A stretch of DNA of 58,109 bases from positions 1 through 58,109 of the forward strand of contig NZ_AFPM01000170.1 of assembly GCF_000220565.1 (NCBI RefSeq). Direction: 5' to 3'. Under the pieces are notes generated by a model. It was given only the letters and a program-made list of their open reading frames with translations. It did not search any database and was not told where the DNA came from. Within the stretch, counting starts at the first letter, position 1. Every line of letters starts with the position of its first letter. The stretch is from Oceanicola sp. S124. GTDB taxonomy: Bacteria > Pseudomonadota > Alphaproteobacteria > Rhodobacterales > Rhodobacteraceae. Below are positions 18,799-29,300 of the stretch, one piece after another. The translations under genes and the position numbers were made by a program.

Positions 18799-19470
18799 TC
18801 AGTCCTTCGGAGCCAGCAGCCGCAGCGCGGCGCGGATCAGGCCGGACATGTCCAGCTCGGGCTCGTCGGTCAGCGCCCGGGCCACGGCGGCGGCAGCCTC
18901 CGAGGGCTGATACCCGAGGTTCGCCAGCGCCGAGAGCGCATCGCCCTGCACGTTGGCCGCCGGCCTGGCCGGCGCCTTTGGGGCCGCCCGCTGCGGGGTC
19001 GGCGTCTCGATCACCGGCTCATCGGGCAGCGGATCGGGCGTGGCCGCGCCGCCCCCCATGGCCATGACGGCCGGGGCCTTGTCCTTCAGCTCGGCCACCA
19101 CGCGCTGCGCGATCTTCGGGCCGACGCCCTTGGCGGCCTTGACCGCCCCCCAGTCGCCAAGCGCGATGGCGCGCCCCACCCCGTCAGGGCCAAGCGCACC
19201 GAGGATCGCCAGAGAGGCCTTGGCCCCCACCCCCTGCACCGAAGTCAGCAGCCGGTGCCATTCCTTTTCCACCATCGTGGGGAAACCGAAGAGTTGCAGC
19301 AGGTCCTCGCGCACCACGAGGTCGGTATAGAGCGCCACCGCCTCGCCCGGACCGGGCAGCGTGGCCAGGGTACGGTCGGAACAGTAGACGATATAGCCGA
19401 CGCCGCGCACGTCGATCAGCACGTGATCCAGCGCCTTGAAGTCGATCCGTCCGGAAATCTTGCCGATCAT
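18799..19470 (-). CDS. ruvA: Holliday junction DNA-binding protein RuvA
   Basis: A 223-residue protein starting '[26 protein letters not shown]' (OB fold). The tandem helix-hairpin-helix region is '[21 protein letters not shown]' and '[19 protein letters not shown]', with an Ala/Pro linker and the C-terminal domain '[25 protein letters not shown]' that binds RuvB. The start overlaps the ruvC stop by four bases, so the two are translationally coupled. Confidence 0.97.
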   Translation of the reverse strand: MIGKISGRIDFKALDHVLIDVRGVGYIVYCSDRTLATLPGPGEAVALYTDLVVREDLLQLFGFPTMVEKEWHRLLTSVQGVGAKASLAILGALGPDGVGRAIALGDWGAVKAAKGVGPKIAQRVVAELKDKAPAVMAMGGGAATPDPLPDEPVIETPTPQRAAPKAPARPAANVQGDALSALANLGYQPSEAAAAVARALTDEPELDMSGLIRAALRLLAPKD

Positions 19471-19994
19471 GCCTTCACCCTGAGGCCCTTGCCCACCGGG
19501 GCCTGTGTCTTGAGAAGCTGTGCAAGGGACGACCCTGCGTGCCGTGCATGACAGATCGCCACCGCCAGCGCATCCGCCGCATCGGGGCCGGCGAACTCCA
19601 CCCCCGGAAGTTGCATCTTCACCATGTGCTGGATCTGCTTCTTGTCCGCATGGCCGACACCGACCACGGTCTTCTTGATCTGGTTCGGGGCGTATTCGCC
19701 AACCTCCAGACCGAAACGCGCGGGCACCAGCAGCGCGACACCGCGCGCCTGCCCCAGCTTCAGCGTCCCCGCCCCGTCGCGGTTGACGAAGACATGCTCG
19801 ACGGCGGCGGCATCGGGTTTGAATTCCTCGAACACGGCACAAAGCTGGTCATGCAGCGCCAGCAAACGCTGGGCCAGCGCCGTGCCACTGCCATGGCAGG
19901 TGCCGTTGCCGAGATGCGAGATCCGGCTGCCATCGACGCGAATCACGCCCCAGCCAAGGTTCTGCAAACCGGGGTCGATCCCGAGAATCCGCAT
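19467..19994 (-). CDS. ruvC: Crossover junction endodeoxyribonuclease RuvC
   Basis: A 175-residue RNase H-fold resolvase. The catalytic acids are visible: Asp7 in '[15 protein letters not shown]', Glu in '[10 protein letters not shown]', and Asp residues in '[14 protein letters not shown]'. It nicks Holliday junctions symmetrically. First gene of the ruvCAB order here. Its leader contains the hairpin CCCCGG/CCGGGG (20019-20024 and 20032-20037). Confidence 0.97.
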   Translation of the reverse strand: MRILGIDPGLQNLGWGVIRVDGSRISHLGNGTCHGSGTALAQRLLALHDQLCAVFEEFKPDAAAVEHVFVNRDGAGTLKLGQARGVALLVPARFGLEVGEYAPNQIKKTVVGVGHADKKQIQHMVKMQLPGVEFAGPDAADALAVAICHARHAGSSLAQLLKTQAPVGKGLRVKA

Positions 19995-20332
19995 CTGTCC
20001 GCCCTTTCCGCCACGCCTCCCCGGGATTTTTCCGGGGCTTCGACAGGACTAGCACGAAAGGGGAACATCAGCCAAGAGGCGATCCGGACCCCGACCGCAG
20101 GCCCTTTCACCTGCCCCCGAGCGCCGAATCCGACCTTTCGGCCCCATGTCGCGACCCGTTTGTCACGGAAATTCATGCAGCCTGAGAAAGATTTGTGATG
20201 ATTTTCGAGACATGCAGAAATTGCATGCTTCACATGCACAAATGCCGATTGTTTGGGCGAAAAGAAAACCCTAGCTGCTGCTTCAGAAACACGCCGGGCC
20301 ACGATGGCCCTCCCCCCCGAAAGGACCAGACA
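19995..20332. other. Divergent control region between ruvC and DUF1127
   Basis: No gene is visible. The part nearest the DUF1127 gene is lower in GC and holds four CATGC words within about 65 bases (from 20174, 20211, 20223 and 20232). They include a perfect dyad CATGCA-GAAAT-TGCATG at 20211-20227. This looks like an operator cluster for the small gene at 20333. I could not assign a confident -10/-35 pair. Confidence 0.4.
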
Positions 20333-20530
20333 ATGACCCATATTTCGCGCAACGCAACCACCACCTCCTTCGCCCTGCCGATCGCTTCGGCCGTGCACCA
20401 CCTGATCGCCGCCGTCGTCAACTGGAACGACGCCCGCGTGACCCGCAAGGCCCTGTCCCGCCTGACCGACCGTGAGCTGAACGACATCGGCCTGGTGCGC
20501 GGCGACATCGACGAAGTTTCCCGCTTCTAA
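20333..20530 (+). CDS. Small DUF1127 (YjiS-like) protein
   Basis: A 65-residue protein starting 'MTHISRNATTTSFALPIASAVHHL', with GAAAGGA before the ATG. The C-terminal Arg-rich helix 'WNDARVTRKALSRLTDRELNDIGLVRGDIDEVSRF' is the DUF1127 domain. In Rhodobacter and Agrobacterium such proteins are linked to stress, phosphate or carbon physiology and to RNA turnover. It has its own terminator. No anti-Shine-Dalgarno repeat RNAs like those following one Rhodobacter DUF1127 gene are seen downstream. Confidence 0.88.
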   Translation: MTHISRNATTTSFALPIASAVHHLIAAVVNWNDARVTRKALSRLTDRELNDIGLVRGDIDEVSRF

Positions 20531-20577
20531 CCCGGCGACGGCCGCTCTGGCCGCAGCTTTCGGGGTAGAAAGGCAAG

Positions 20578-20613
20578 ACCGCCGCGGAGAGATCCGCGGC
20601 GGTTTCTGCTTGT
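20578..20613 (+). terminator. Strong, probably bidirectional terminator
   Basis: A perfect 11-base stem ACCGCCGCGGA/TCCGCGGCGGT (20578-20588 and 20593-20603) with a GAGA loop is followed on the plus strand by TTCTGCTTGT. Read on the minus strand, it is followed by CTTGCCTTTC. It separates the convergent DUF1127 gene and the gene ending at 20641. Confidence 0.85.
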
Positions 20614-20640
20614 CCGGACCTTCGCATCGACAGGACAGGT

Positions 20641-21036
20641 TCAGCGAGACTTCAGAAGTGGGCGCAGCTGCGCGGCAAGGCTCTCGGTCAAGGGATCCGG
20701 CTGCATGAGGCTGGCGATACCGCGTTTCCAGGCCGAGCCTTCGGCCAGTTCCGCGCTGCGCAGAAGGAACCGGGATTCCCCCAGGGTGGCGAAGGCGGCG
20801 ACCTTGAACAGGTAGAGCCCCAGCACCAGGAAAGAGAGCAGGCGCAGCAGGCGCCACAGCGGCAGGCGTCGCGTCTTCAGACGCCGGACATTGCCGTAGT
20901 CGTCCACCTCGAAGCGCATCGTGCGCCCCTGACCCTGTGACAAGCCCCTTGAGAGGGCCCGTGTTTGGCCTGCACGTCGTCGCTGGCTGTCGATCCGGCG
21001 AAGCCGGTCGTCGAAGTCGTTCATCGACTGCGTCAT
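20641..21036 (-). CDS. Hypothetical single-span membrane protein
   Basis: A 131-residue protein from ATG 21036 ('MTQSMNDFDDRLRRIDSQRR'), with a GAGGGAAGAAG ribosome site. A basic cytoplasmic N-terminus of about 70 residues ('RRLKTRRLPLWRLLRL') leads into one membrane helix ('LLSFLVLGLYLFKVAAFATLG') and a short periplasmic tail. No known domain is recognised. Codon use matches the neighbours. An upstream in-frame start at 21114 is possible but lacks a ribosome site. Confidence 0.65.
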   Translation of the reverse strand: MTQSMNDFDDRLRRIDSQRRRAGQTRALSRGLSQGQGRTMRFEVDDYGNVRRLKTRRLPLWRLLRLLSFLVLGLYLFKVAAFATLGESRFLLRSAELAEGSAWKRGIASLMQPDPLTESLAAQLRPLLKSR

Positions 21037-21188
21037 CTTCTTCCCTCGCTGCGGCCCCCCGGAGCGCGGCAAGACTGCCGCCCGGAAGAAGTTAACGAGG
21101 GATTCGGGCGGCATTTGGGCCGAAAAGGGTCACCGCCGGAGCCTCCCCCTTCGGCAAGAGGGCGGGCGCGGGCGATAGTCCGGGCGGA

Positions 21189-22064
21189 TCAGATCCGACG
21201 CAGGGTCAGGGTCGTCCACTCGCGGATCTGCTCGGCGTGATGCAGGGCGAAGCCGGCGGCCTCGTAGGCCTCCTGCACCGCGGGGGCCTGTTCGTTGAGC
21301 AGGCCCGAGAGGATGGCATAGCCGCCCTTCTCGACATGGGAGGCGATATCGGGGGCCAGCATGATCAGCGGACCCATCAGGATATTGGCGAAGACCAGGC
21401 CATAGGGCGCGCCGGCTTCCAGCGCCGGGTTGCCGAAGCCTGCAGCCTCGACGCAGGTGACGCGGCCGGCCATGTCGTTGGCGCGCATGTTGGCCTCGGC
21501 GACCTCGACGGCGACCGGGTCGATATCACCGGCGACCGGGGTGCCCGGCCAGATCCGCGCGGCGGCCATGGCCAGCACGGCGGTGCCACAGCCGATATCG
21601 GCGGTGCGGTCAGTCGAGAAGCCTTCGTTGTCCAGCCGGTCCAGCGCGCGCAGGCAGCCCAGCGTGGTGCCGTGGTGGCCGGTGCCGAAGGCCATGGCGG
21701 CCTCGATCAGCAGCGGGATCTTGGCCGGGTCGCTCGGCACCTTGTCGGCGTCATGGGAGCCATAGACGAAGAAGCGCCCGGCCTCGACCGGGGCAAGTTC
21801 GCGCTTCACATGGGCAACCCAGTCGGTTTCGGGCAGCTCGGACACCGCGAAGGGCTTGGCACCATTCATCTTGGCCAGCAGTTCGAGACCGGCGATATCG
21901 GGCTTTTCCTCGAAGTAGCCGCCGACCTCCCACAGGCCCGAGTCGTCCTCGACCTCGAAGACGCCGATGCCGGTGGCCTCGGGAACGAGGTTCTCCATGG
22001 CAGCGCCGAGCGCCTCGGCGTCGGCCTTGCTGGTCAGGGTGGTCAGGGCGGTCCAGGTGGCCAT
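21189..22064 (-). CDS. prmA: Ribosomal protein L11 methyltransferase PrmA
   Basis: A 291-residue SAM-dependent methyltransferase. An N-terminal substrate-binding domain ('ENLVPEATGIGVFEVEDDSGLWEVGGYF') is followed by 'AMAFGTGHHGTTLGCLRALD', the PrmA signature, then the SAM motif 'TADIGCGTAVLAMAAAR', 'DIDPVAVEVAEANMRAN' and 'VFANILMGPLIMLAPDI' (the N-I-L motif). It trimethylates lysines and the N-terminus of L11. Confidence 0.93.
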   Translation of the reverse strand: MATWTALTTLTSKADAEALGAAMENLVPEATGIGVFEVEDDSGLWEVGGYFEEKPDIAGLELLAKMNGAKPFAVSELPETDWVAHVKRELAPVEAGRFFVYGSHDADKVPSDPAKIPLLIEAAMAFGTGHHGTTLGCLRALDRLDNEGFSTDRTADIGCGTAVLAMAAARIWPGTPVAGDIDPVAVEVAEANMRANDMAGRVTCVEAAGFGNPALEAGAPYGLVFANILMGPLIMLAPDIASHVEKGGYAILSGLLNEQAPAVQEAYEAAGFALHHAEQIREWTTLTLRRI

Positions 22065-22178
22065 GGTATCCTCGCTAGCGGTTTGGCGCGGGGGTAGAGC
22101 CTGCCCGCGCCCCCGTCAAGCAATCCTGTAAGGCCGCCCGGTTGGGCAGCCCCGGCAAGGCACGCCGGCGGACGGGCC

Positions 22179-23414
22179 CTACTCTGCCGGCTCGGGTCGC
22201 GGCCGGCTGCCGAAGATGGTCTCGTAGCCCGGTTCCGGGTGGCGCGGGATCATCAGCGCGAAGAGGAAGGAACAGGCGGCCATCCCGGCGGCAAGGAAGA
22301 AGACCGCGCCCGGCGCGACCAGCCAGAGGTAGCCGAGGCCCGCAGGCAGGAAGACCGCCGCGATATGGTTGATGGTGAAGGCCACGGCGGCGGTCGGAGC
22401 GATGTCGCCCGGATCGGCGATCTTCTGGAAATAGGTCTTCAGCGCCAGGGCCAGGGCGAAGAAGATATTGTCGACCACGTAGAGCACCGAGGCCAGCAGC
22501 AACCCCCACGAGAAGTAGTAGATCCCCCCGTACATCAGGAAGATCACCACCAGAGAGGCATATTCCACCAGCAGCACCCGGCGCTCGCCGAAGTGGCCGA
22601 CCGCGCGGCCGAGGGCCGGGGCGAGGATCATGTTCGACACCAGCGTGATGAGGAACAGCGAGGTGACCTCGTGCACGTCGAAGCCGAAGCGCTCGACCAT
22701 CATGAAGCCCGCGAAGACGACGAAGATCTGCCGCCGGGCCCCTGCCATGAACTGCATGAGGTAGTAGAGCCAGTAGCGGCGGCGCAGCACCATGGTCTTG
22801 CGCTGCGGATTGGGCGCCTCGAACTGCGGATAGGCGAAGCGGGCAAAGGCGACCAGCGCGACAGTGGTGGCACCGGCGGCCATGTAGACCATGTTGTAAG
22901 TCAGTCCCAGCGGATCCCAGAGCAGCAGGATCAGCCCGTAGCTGACCAGCGTCGCCGCCGAGCCGGTGGCCAGCAGCTTGCCCAGCACCCGGGGCGCCTC
23001 TTCCTTGGTCAGCCATTGCAGCTGCAGCGACTGGTTGACGGCCTCGTAGTAGTGGAAGCCCACCGAACTGAGGAAGGTGATGACGAGGATCCCGCCCATG
23101 CTGGGGAAATAGGCCGTCAGCGCGGTCGAGATGCCGAGCAGGGTCAGCGAGACCAGGGCCAGGGTCTGCTCGCGCACGATCAGCAGCACCAGGATCACCC
23201 CGATGGCGAGGAAGCCGGGGATCTCGCGCAGGGTGTGCAGCCAGCCGATGTCCGAGCCGTTGAACTCTGCCGCCTCGATGACGAAATTGTTCAGCAGCGC
23301 CGACCACGTGGCGAAGGAGATCGGCATCGCCGCCGCCATGACGAAGAGCAGGGCCAGCGGGCGGCGCCAGAAGGGCAGGTTTTGCGCTTCGGCAAGGGGA
23401 GTCGTGCGTGTCAT
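22179..23414 (-). CDS. MFS transporter, substrate unknown
   Basis: A 411-residue, 12-helix inner-membrane protein. It starts 'MTRTTPLAEAQNLPFWRRPLALLFVMAAAM', and conserved features include 'FHYYEAVNQSLQLQWL', 'LYYLMQFMAGARRQIFVVFAGFMMVERFGFDVHEVTSL' and 'ALKTYFQKIADPGDIAPTAAVAFTINHIAAVFLP'. The latter resembles MFS proteins often annotated simply as MFS transporters in Rhodobacterales. The classic drug-antiporter motif C is absent, so a role in efflux is not supported. It stands alone between prmA and priA. Confidence 0.82.
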   Translation of the reverse strand: MTRTTPLAEAQNLPFWRRPLALLFVMAAAMPISFATWSALLNNFVIEAAEFNGSDIGWLHTLREIPGFLAIGVILVLLIVREQTLALVSLTLLGISTALTAYFPSMGGILVITFLSSVGFHYYEAVNQSLQLQWLTKEEAPRVLGKLLATGSAATLVSYGLILLLWDPLGLTYNMVYMAAGATTVALVAFARFAYPQFEAPNPQRKTMVLRRRYWLYYLMQFMAGARRQIFVVFAGFMMVERFGFDVHEVTSLFLITLVSNMILAPALGRAVGHFGERRVLLVEYASLVVIFLMYGGIYYFSWGLLLASVLYVVDNIFFALALALKTYFQKIADPGDIAPTAAVAFTINHIAAVFLPAGLGYLWLVAPGAVFFLAAGMAACSFLFALMIPRHPEPGYETIFGSRPRPEPAE

Positions 23415-23520
23415 GCGATGTCCTTTACCCCCGGTCGCGCGAAACGCCCAGAAAAATGATTGCGCAAGGAGTGGGGAGCGGATTGTGCGGAATTCGCGGG
23501 GTCACGCGGGGGATGCCGGG

Positions 23521-23600
23521 TTGGGGGCGCTGCCCCCTTGAGCCCTGACGGGCTCAATTCCCCCGGAGTATTTTCTGCCTGGTGATGCTGCGGGGGGCGG
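23521..23600. repeat. Third copy of dispersed repeat family A
   Basis: GGGGGCGCTGCCCCC, then TTGAGCCC-TGAC-GGGCTCAA (a perfect 8-base hairpin), then CCCCGGAGTATTTTCTGCCT and GGTGATGC. The second half matches the repeats at 5054-5090 and 5179-5215. It lies between the MFS gene start and the priA stop and may also end priA transcription. Confidence 0.75.
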
Positions 23601-23625
23601 TGCCCGGCAGCGGGCCGGACGCCCC

Positions 23626-25884
23626 TCAGTAGAAGCTTTGCGGGTCGATATCGACCGACAGGCGCAGGGTCTTCGGCAGGCGCACCCCGCCGATCCAGTC
23701 AGAGACCGCCCGTTGCAGGGCCACGCCCTTGGGCGCCTTGACCAGCATCCGCACCCGGTGCCAGCCGCGGATCCGGGCGATCGGCGCCGGGGCCGGGCCG
23801 TAGACCACCGCGCCGGCCTGGCGGATCGGGCCGTCGTGGCGGGCCAGCAGGGTGCCGGCTTCGAAAGCCTCTTCGGGGCGCTCGGAGGACAGCACGATCC
23901 CGGCCATGCGCCCGAAGGGCGGCATGCCCGCCTGCGAGCGGCTCTCGGCCTCGGCATTCCAGAAATCCTCTTCGTCGCCCGAGAGGATGGCGCGGATCAC
24001 CGGATGCTCTGGCTGGTAGGTCTGCATCAGGGCCTCGCCGGGCCGGTCGGCCCGTCCCGCCCGCCCCGCCACCTGACGCATCAGCTGGAAGGTCTTTTCC
24101 GCCGCCCGCATGTCCGAACCGTGCAGGCCGAGATCGGCGTCGATCACGCCCACGAGGGTCAGCAGCGGGAAGTTGTGCCCCTTGGCGACAAGCTGGGTGC
24201 CGACGATGATGTCGGCGCCGCCCGTGGCGATGGTCTCGACCGCCTGCTTCAGGGCGCGGGCCGAGGCGAAGAGATCGGAGCTGAGCGTGGCGATACGCGC
24301 CTCGGGGAAGAGCGCGGTCGCTTCCTCGGTCAGGCGCTCGACGCCGGGGCCGACGGCCGACAGGGTGCCTGTCGCCTCGCACTTGGGGCAGGTGTCGGGG
24401 ATCGGCATGGTCTCGCCGCACTGGTGGCACATCAGGCGCTTCTGGAAGCGGTGTTCGACCATGCGGGCGTCGCATTGCGGGCATTCGATCTGGTCGCCGC
24501 AGGCGCGGCAGAGGGTGACGGGCGCATAGCCGCGCCGGTTGAGGAACAGCAGCGCCTGTTCGCCCGCCTCGATGCGCTTCAGGACCTCGGATTGCAGGCG
24601 CGGCGAGATCCAGCGGCCCTTGGGCACGTCTTCGGTCCGCATGTCGATGGCGCGCATTTCCGGCAGGGCGGCAGAGCCGAAGCGGGATTTCAGGTCGAGG
24701 CGGCGGTACTTGCCCGCCTGGGCGTTGACCCAGCTTTCCAGCGAGGGCGTGGCCGAGGCCAGCACCACCTGGGCGCCCGCCATCGAGGCGCGCAGCACCG
24801 CCATGTCCCGGGCATTGTAGAGGACGCCATCTTCCTGCTTGTAGGAGCTGTCGTGTTCCTCATCCACGACGATCAACCCGAGATCGCGGTAGGGCAGGAA
24901 CAGCGCCGAGCGGGCGCCGACGACCAGCTGCGCGCCGCCCTCGGCGACCATCTTCCAGGTGCGGCGGCGCTCGGTCATGGTGACGCCCGAGTGCCATTCG
25001 GCGGGGCGCGCGCCGAAGCGCTTCTCGACCCGGGTCAGGAACTCGGCAGACAGGGCGATCTCGGGCAGCAGCACCATGGCCTGGCGCCCCTGGGCGAGGC
25101 AGGCGGCGACGGCTTCCAGGTAGACCTCGGTCTTGCCCGAGCCGGTGATGCCGCGCAGCAGGGTTGTGCCGTAGCGGCCCGAGGTGATGCCTTCGCGCAG
25201 GGTATCGGCGGCGAACTGCTGCGCCTCGGACAGCGCCTTGCCCGGCAGATCGGGATCGAGGCGCGGGAAGGGCAGATCGCGGGGGGTGTTTTCCTCGAAG
25301 ACGGCGCCCAGCTTCACCAGCCCCTTGATCACCGACGACGTGACGCCGGCGGCATCCGACAGCTCCTTCAGGGTGAAGGCGAGGCCGCCGAATTCCTCCA
25401 GCACCGCCAACACCCGGCCCCGGGCATCGGTCATCCGGTCGGGGTCGCGATCGCCCATCCGGTAGACCTTCTGCATCGAGGGCGGGTTGGTCAGCCCCGG
25501 CGCGCGGGTGGCCAGCCGCAGCATGGCGGGCATGGAGGTCAGCGTGTAGTCACCCGCTTTCGTCAGGAAGTCCCGCATCTCTTCGCGCATCGGCGGCACC
25601 GGCAGCACCGCATGGATGCGGCGGGCCTTCTTCAGGTCGAAGCCGCCAAGCCCCCTGCCCCAGACCACGCCCAGCACCTGCCGGGGGCCGAGCGGCACCA
25701 TGACGAAGGCGCCGTCCGCCACCCCGCCCTCGGGCGCCAGGTAGTCCAGCGGGCGGTCCAGCGGCTGGGTGGTCAGCACCGAGACCAGCTCTCCGGCCGC
25801 GTAATCGGCGGGGGCGTAGTGGTAGGCCGGGGTCTCGTCGAAGAGCGAACCGGGGAAATGTGGATCGGGGTCGGCCAAAGGCAC
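23626..25884 (-). CDS. priA: Primosomal helicase PriA
   Basis: About 752 residues. An N-terminal 3'-DNA-binding domain ('LVSVLTTQPLDRPLDYLAPEG') leads to Walker A 'GITGSGKTEVYLEAVA', the box 'VVDEEHDSSYKQ', 'VLASATPSLESW', and the zinc-binding insert with paired cysteines ('CRACGDQIECPQCDARM' and 'CHQCGETMPIPDTCPKC'). Helicase C motifs follow ('IIVGTQLVAKGHNFPLLTLVGVIDAD', 'QVAGRAGR'). PriA restarts collapsed replication forks. I chose GTG 25884 ('PLADPDPHFPGSLFDETPAYHY'); a TTG at 25947 is in frame but would extend into the promoter area of the divergent aldolase gene. Confidence 0.95.
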   Translation of the reverse strand: MPLADPDPHFPGSLFDETPAYHYAPADYAAGELVSVLTTQPLDRPLDYLAPEGGVADGAFVMVPLGPRQVLGVVWGRGLGGFDLKKARRIHAVLPVPPMREEMRDFLTKAGDYTLTSMPAMLRLATRAPGLTNPPSMQKVYRMGDRDPDRMTDARGRVLAVLEEFGGLAFTLKELSDAAGVTSSVIKGLVKLGAVFEENTPRDLPFPRLDPDLPGKALSEAQQFAADTLREGITSGRYGTTLLRGITGSGKTEVYLEAVAACLAQGRQAMVLLPEIALSAEFLTRVEKRFGARPAEWHSGVTMTERRRTWKMVAEGGAQLVVGARSALFLPYRDLGLIVVDEEHDSSYKQEDGVLYNARDMAVLRASMAGAQVVLASATPSLESWVNAQAGKYRRLDLKSRFGSAALPEMRAIDMRTEDVPKGRWISPRLQSEVLKRIEAGEQALLFLNRRGYAPVTLCRACGDQIECPQCDARMVEHRFQKRLMCHQCGETMPIPDTCPKCEATGTLSAVGPGVERLTEEATALFPEARIATLSSDLFASARALKQAVETIATGGADIIVGTQLVAKGHNFPLLTLVGVIDADLGLHGSDMRAAEKTFQLMRQVAGRAGRADRPGEALMQTYQPEHPVIRAILSGDEEDFWNAEAESRSQAGMPPFGRMAGIVLSSERPEEAFEAGTLLARHDGPIRQAGAVVYGPAPAPIARIRGWHRVRMLVKAPKGVALQRAVSDWIGGVRLPKTLRLSVDIDPQSFY

Positions 25885-25964
25885 GCTCGCGTGTGAGGGG
25901 TTTCGGCACTGCACTCTATCGGGTAAACGCGGGGCGACACAATGCAACCTCGGGAACCTGAGCC

Positions 25965-26618
25965 ATGAAGTTCTTCGTCGATACCGCCGACGTCCCCGCC
26001 ATCGCCGAGCTGAATGAGCTTGGCATGGTCGACGGCGTCACCACCAACCCCTCGCTGATCAAGAAATCCGGCCGTGACATCCTGGAAGTCACCAAGGAGA
26101 TCTGCGACCTGGTCGCCGGCCCCGTCTCGGCCGAAGTGGTCGCTACCGAGGCCGACCAGATGATCGCCGAAGGCCGCAAGCTGCGCGAGATCGCCGAGAA
26201 CATCGCCGTCAAGGTGCCGCTGACCTGGGACGGCCTGAAGGCCTGCAAGGTGCTGTCGGACGAGGGCGCCATGGTCAACGTCACCCTGTGCTTCAGCGCC
26301 AACCAGGCCCTGCTGGCCGCCAAGGCGGGCGCGACCTTCATCAGCCCCTTCATCGGGCGCCTGGATGACATCAACCTGGACGGCATGCAGCTGATCGAGG
26401 ACATCCGCACCGTCTACGACAACTACGGTTTCGAGACCGAGATTCTCGCCGCCTCGATCCGCACCGCGAACCACGTGGCCGAGTCTGCGCGGATTGGCGC
26501 CGACGTGATCACCGCGCCGCCCGCCGTGATCAAGGCGCTGGCCAGCCACCCCCTGACCGACAAGGGCCTGGCCGCCTTCCTGGCCGACATCAAGGACGCG
26601 GGAATCAAGATCCTCTGA
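25965..26618 (+). CDS. fsa: Fructose-6-phosphate aldolase / small transaldolase
   Basis: A 217-residue class I aldolase of the short transaldolase type. '[36 protein letters not shown]' has the conserved Asp and the T-T-N-P-S-L motif. The Schiff-base lysine is in '[15 protein letters not shown]', followed by '[32 protein letters not shown]' and 'ASIRTANHV'. Such proteins act as fructose-6-phosphate aldolase or as a compact transaldolase; sequence alone does not separate the two. Divergent from priA and followed by a good terminator. Confidence 0.93.
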   Translation: MKFFVDTADVPAIAELNELGMVDGVTTNPSLIKKSGRDILEVTKEICDLVAGPVSAEVVATEADQMIAEGRKLREIAENIAVKVPLTWDGLKACKVLSDEGAMVNVTLCFSANQALLAAKAGATFISPFIGRLDDINLDGMQLIEDIRTVYDNYGFETEILAASIRTANHVAESARIGADVITAPPAVIKALASHPLTDKGLAAFLADIKDAGIKIL

Positions 26619-26649
26619 GGCCCACGCGCCCCTGCGGATGACACTACGG

Positions 26650-26682
26650 AAGCGGAGGGAAACCCCCTCCGCTTTCCTGTTT
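26650..26682 (+). terminator. Intrinsic terminator after the aldolase gene
   Basis: A perfect 10-base stem AAGCGGAGGG/CCCTCCGCTT (26650-26659 and 26665-26674) is followed by TCCTGTTT. It isolates the aldolase transcript from the DUF484-xerC pair. Confidence 0.8.
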
Positions 26683-26805
26683 CCGGCACCGGCACCAAAG
26701 TCTGTGCCCTGCCCGCTTCCGCTCTGGACCTTCGGCCCGAAAAGGCGCGAAAAAGGCGGCAACTTCTGTTACCGTCCCGACAATAAGAACCGATCCGAGG
26801 CAGGC

Positions 26806-27518
26806 ATGAACACCCCCAACGGCAAGCCCGAGCTGGACCGCAAGCTGCGCGAACACGTGCTGGCGCGGCCCGATTTCATCCTTGATGACCGCGACATGAT
26901 GCAGGCCCTCGTGGCCGCCAACGAGAAGTCGATGGGCGGCAATATCGTCGATCTGCGCGGCATCGCGATGGAGCGGCTGGAAGCCCGCCTCGACAGGCTG
27001 GAGGACACCCACCGCAGCGTCATCGCCGCCGCCTACGAGAACCTCGCCGGCACCAACCAGATCCACCGCGCCCTGCTGCGGATGCTGGATGCGCAGGACT
27101 TCGAGACCTTCCTGCGGGATCTGGGCGGCGAGGTGGCCGATATCCTCGGCGTCGATTCGATGCACCTGGTGCTCGAGTCCAACGAAGCCGGGGACGACCC
27201 CGCCGTGCGGCGCCTCGGTGACGTGCTGCGGGTGGTCGAGCCGGGCTATATCGCCGCCTACATGGACGGGCAGCGCAGCGCACCGGCGCGCCAGGTGGTG
27301 CTGCGCCAGATCGAGGCCGGGCCGGTCGAGCTCTATGGCGAAAAGGCCGCATATACCTTCTCGGAAGCCTGCCTGCGGCTGGATTTCGGCCCCGGCCGCC
27401 TGCCCGGCATGCTGCTGATGGGGTCCGAGGATCCACACCAGTTCACCCCCCAGCAGGGCACCGACCTGCTGACCTTCTTCGCGGGCATCTTCGAAAGGAC
27501 GATGCGCCGCTGGCTGTC

Positions 27519-27522
<4 letters not shown>
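26806..27522 (+). CDS. DUF484 family protein
   Basis: A 238-residue protein from ATG 26806 ('MNTPNGKPELDRKLREHVLARPDFILDDRDMMQALVAANE'). It has an N-terminal helical part with a coiled coil ('MERLEARLDRLEDTHRSVIAAAYENL') and a GAF-like C-terminal domain ('VEPGYIAAYMDGQRSAPARQVVLRQIE' and 'LRLDFGPGRLPGMLLMGSEDPHQFTPQQGTDLLTFFAGIFER'). DUF484 proteins are regularly encoded beside xerC; the function is unknown. Its stop overlaps the xerC start by four bases. Confidence 0.88.
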
Positions 27523-28466
<944 letters not shown>

Positions 28467-28583
28467 GCCCGCACCGGGCTACGCTGGCCTGCACTGGGCA
28501 ACACTGGCCCGACTGGCCCCTTCCGGCCGCCGCTCCGGCGGCAATTACTTGTCTAGACGACAGAAGTGTGACTAGCCTCTTCC

Positions 28584-29285
28584 ATGATGACATCCCCCCG
28601 CGCCCGCGCCGTCTCCGTCCATCTCCTGACCGCCACGGGTGCGGTCTTTTCCATGCTGGCGATCATCGCCGCCGCCAATTCCGCATGGGAAACCATGTAT
28701 CTCTGGCTGGTCGTCGCCTTCGCGGTGGACGGTCTGGATGGGCCTCTGGCGCGTCGTTACGACGTCAAGACCCATGCCGCGCAGATCGACGGGGTGCTGC
28801 TGGACCTGATCATCGACTTCCTGACCTACGTCTTCATCCCGGCCTTCGCACTCTACCAGAGCGGCCTGCTGCCGGGCTGGACGGGCTGGTTCGGCGTACT
28901 GCTGATCGCCTTCGCCAGCTCGGTCTACTTCGCCGACACGCGGATGAAGACGGATGACAACAGCTTCTGGGGCTTCCCGGGCTGCTGGAACATGGTGGTG
29001 CTGGTCTTCTTCGCCACAGAGCCGCACTGGACCATCATGGTCGCCATCATCCTCGTGCTGACGCCGATGATGTTCCTGCCGCTGAAGTTCATCCACCCCG
29101 TGCGCACCAAGCGCTGGCGTGCGGTGACGCTGCCGATGGCCGGGCTCTGGGTGGCGCTGGCGCTCTATGGCACCCTGCGCAACTTCGTCATGCCCGACTG
29201 GACCGAGGTGCTGCTGGTGATCGTCAGCCTCTACCTGCTGCTTGCCGGCATCGCGCAGCAACTGATCCCCGAAAAGACCCGCTGA
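28584..29285 (+). CDS. pcs: Phosphatidylcholine synthase (CDP-alcohol phosphatidyltransferase)
   Basis: A 233-residue membrane enzyme with about 7-8 helices. The CDP-alcohol phosphotransferase motif is intact: 'VDGLDGPLARRYDVKTHAAQIDG' followed by 'VLLDLIIDFLTY', supplying the D-G-x2-A-R-x8-G-x3-D-x3-D pattern. The overall sequence ('FIPAFALYQSGLLPGW', 'FADTRMKTDDNSFWGFPGCWNMVVLVFF') is that of bacterial Pcs, which condenses choline with CDP-diacylglycerol to make phosphatidylcholine in the inner membrane, a trait common in Rhodobacterales. Confidence 0.92.
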   Translation: MMTSPRARAVSVHLLTATGAVFSMLAIIAAANSAWETMYLWLVVAFAVDGLDGPLARRYDVKTHAAQIDGVLLDLIIDFLTYVFIPAFALYQSGLLPGWTGWFGVLLIAFASSVYFADTRMKTDDNSFWGFPGCWNMVVLVFFATEPHWTIMVAIILVLTPMMFLPLKFIHPVRTKRWRAVTLPMAGLWVALALYGTLRNFVMPDWTEVLLVIVSLYLLLAGIAQQLIPEKTR

Positions 29286-29300
29286 CGCGAAGGGCGCGCC

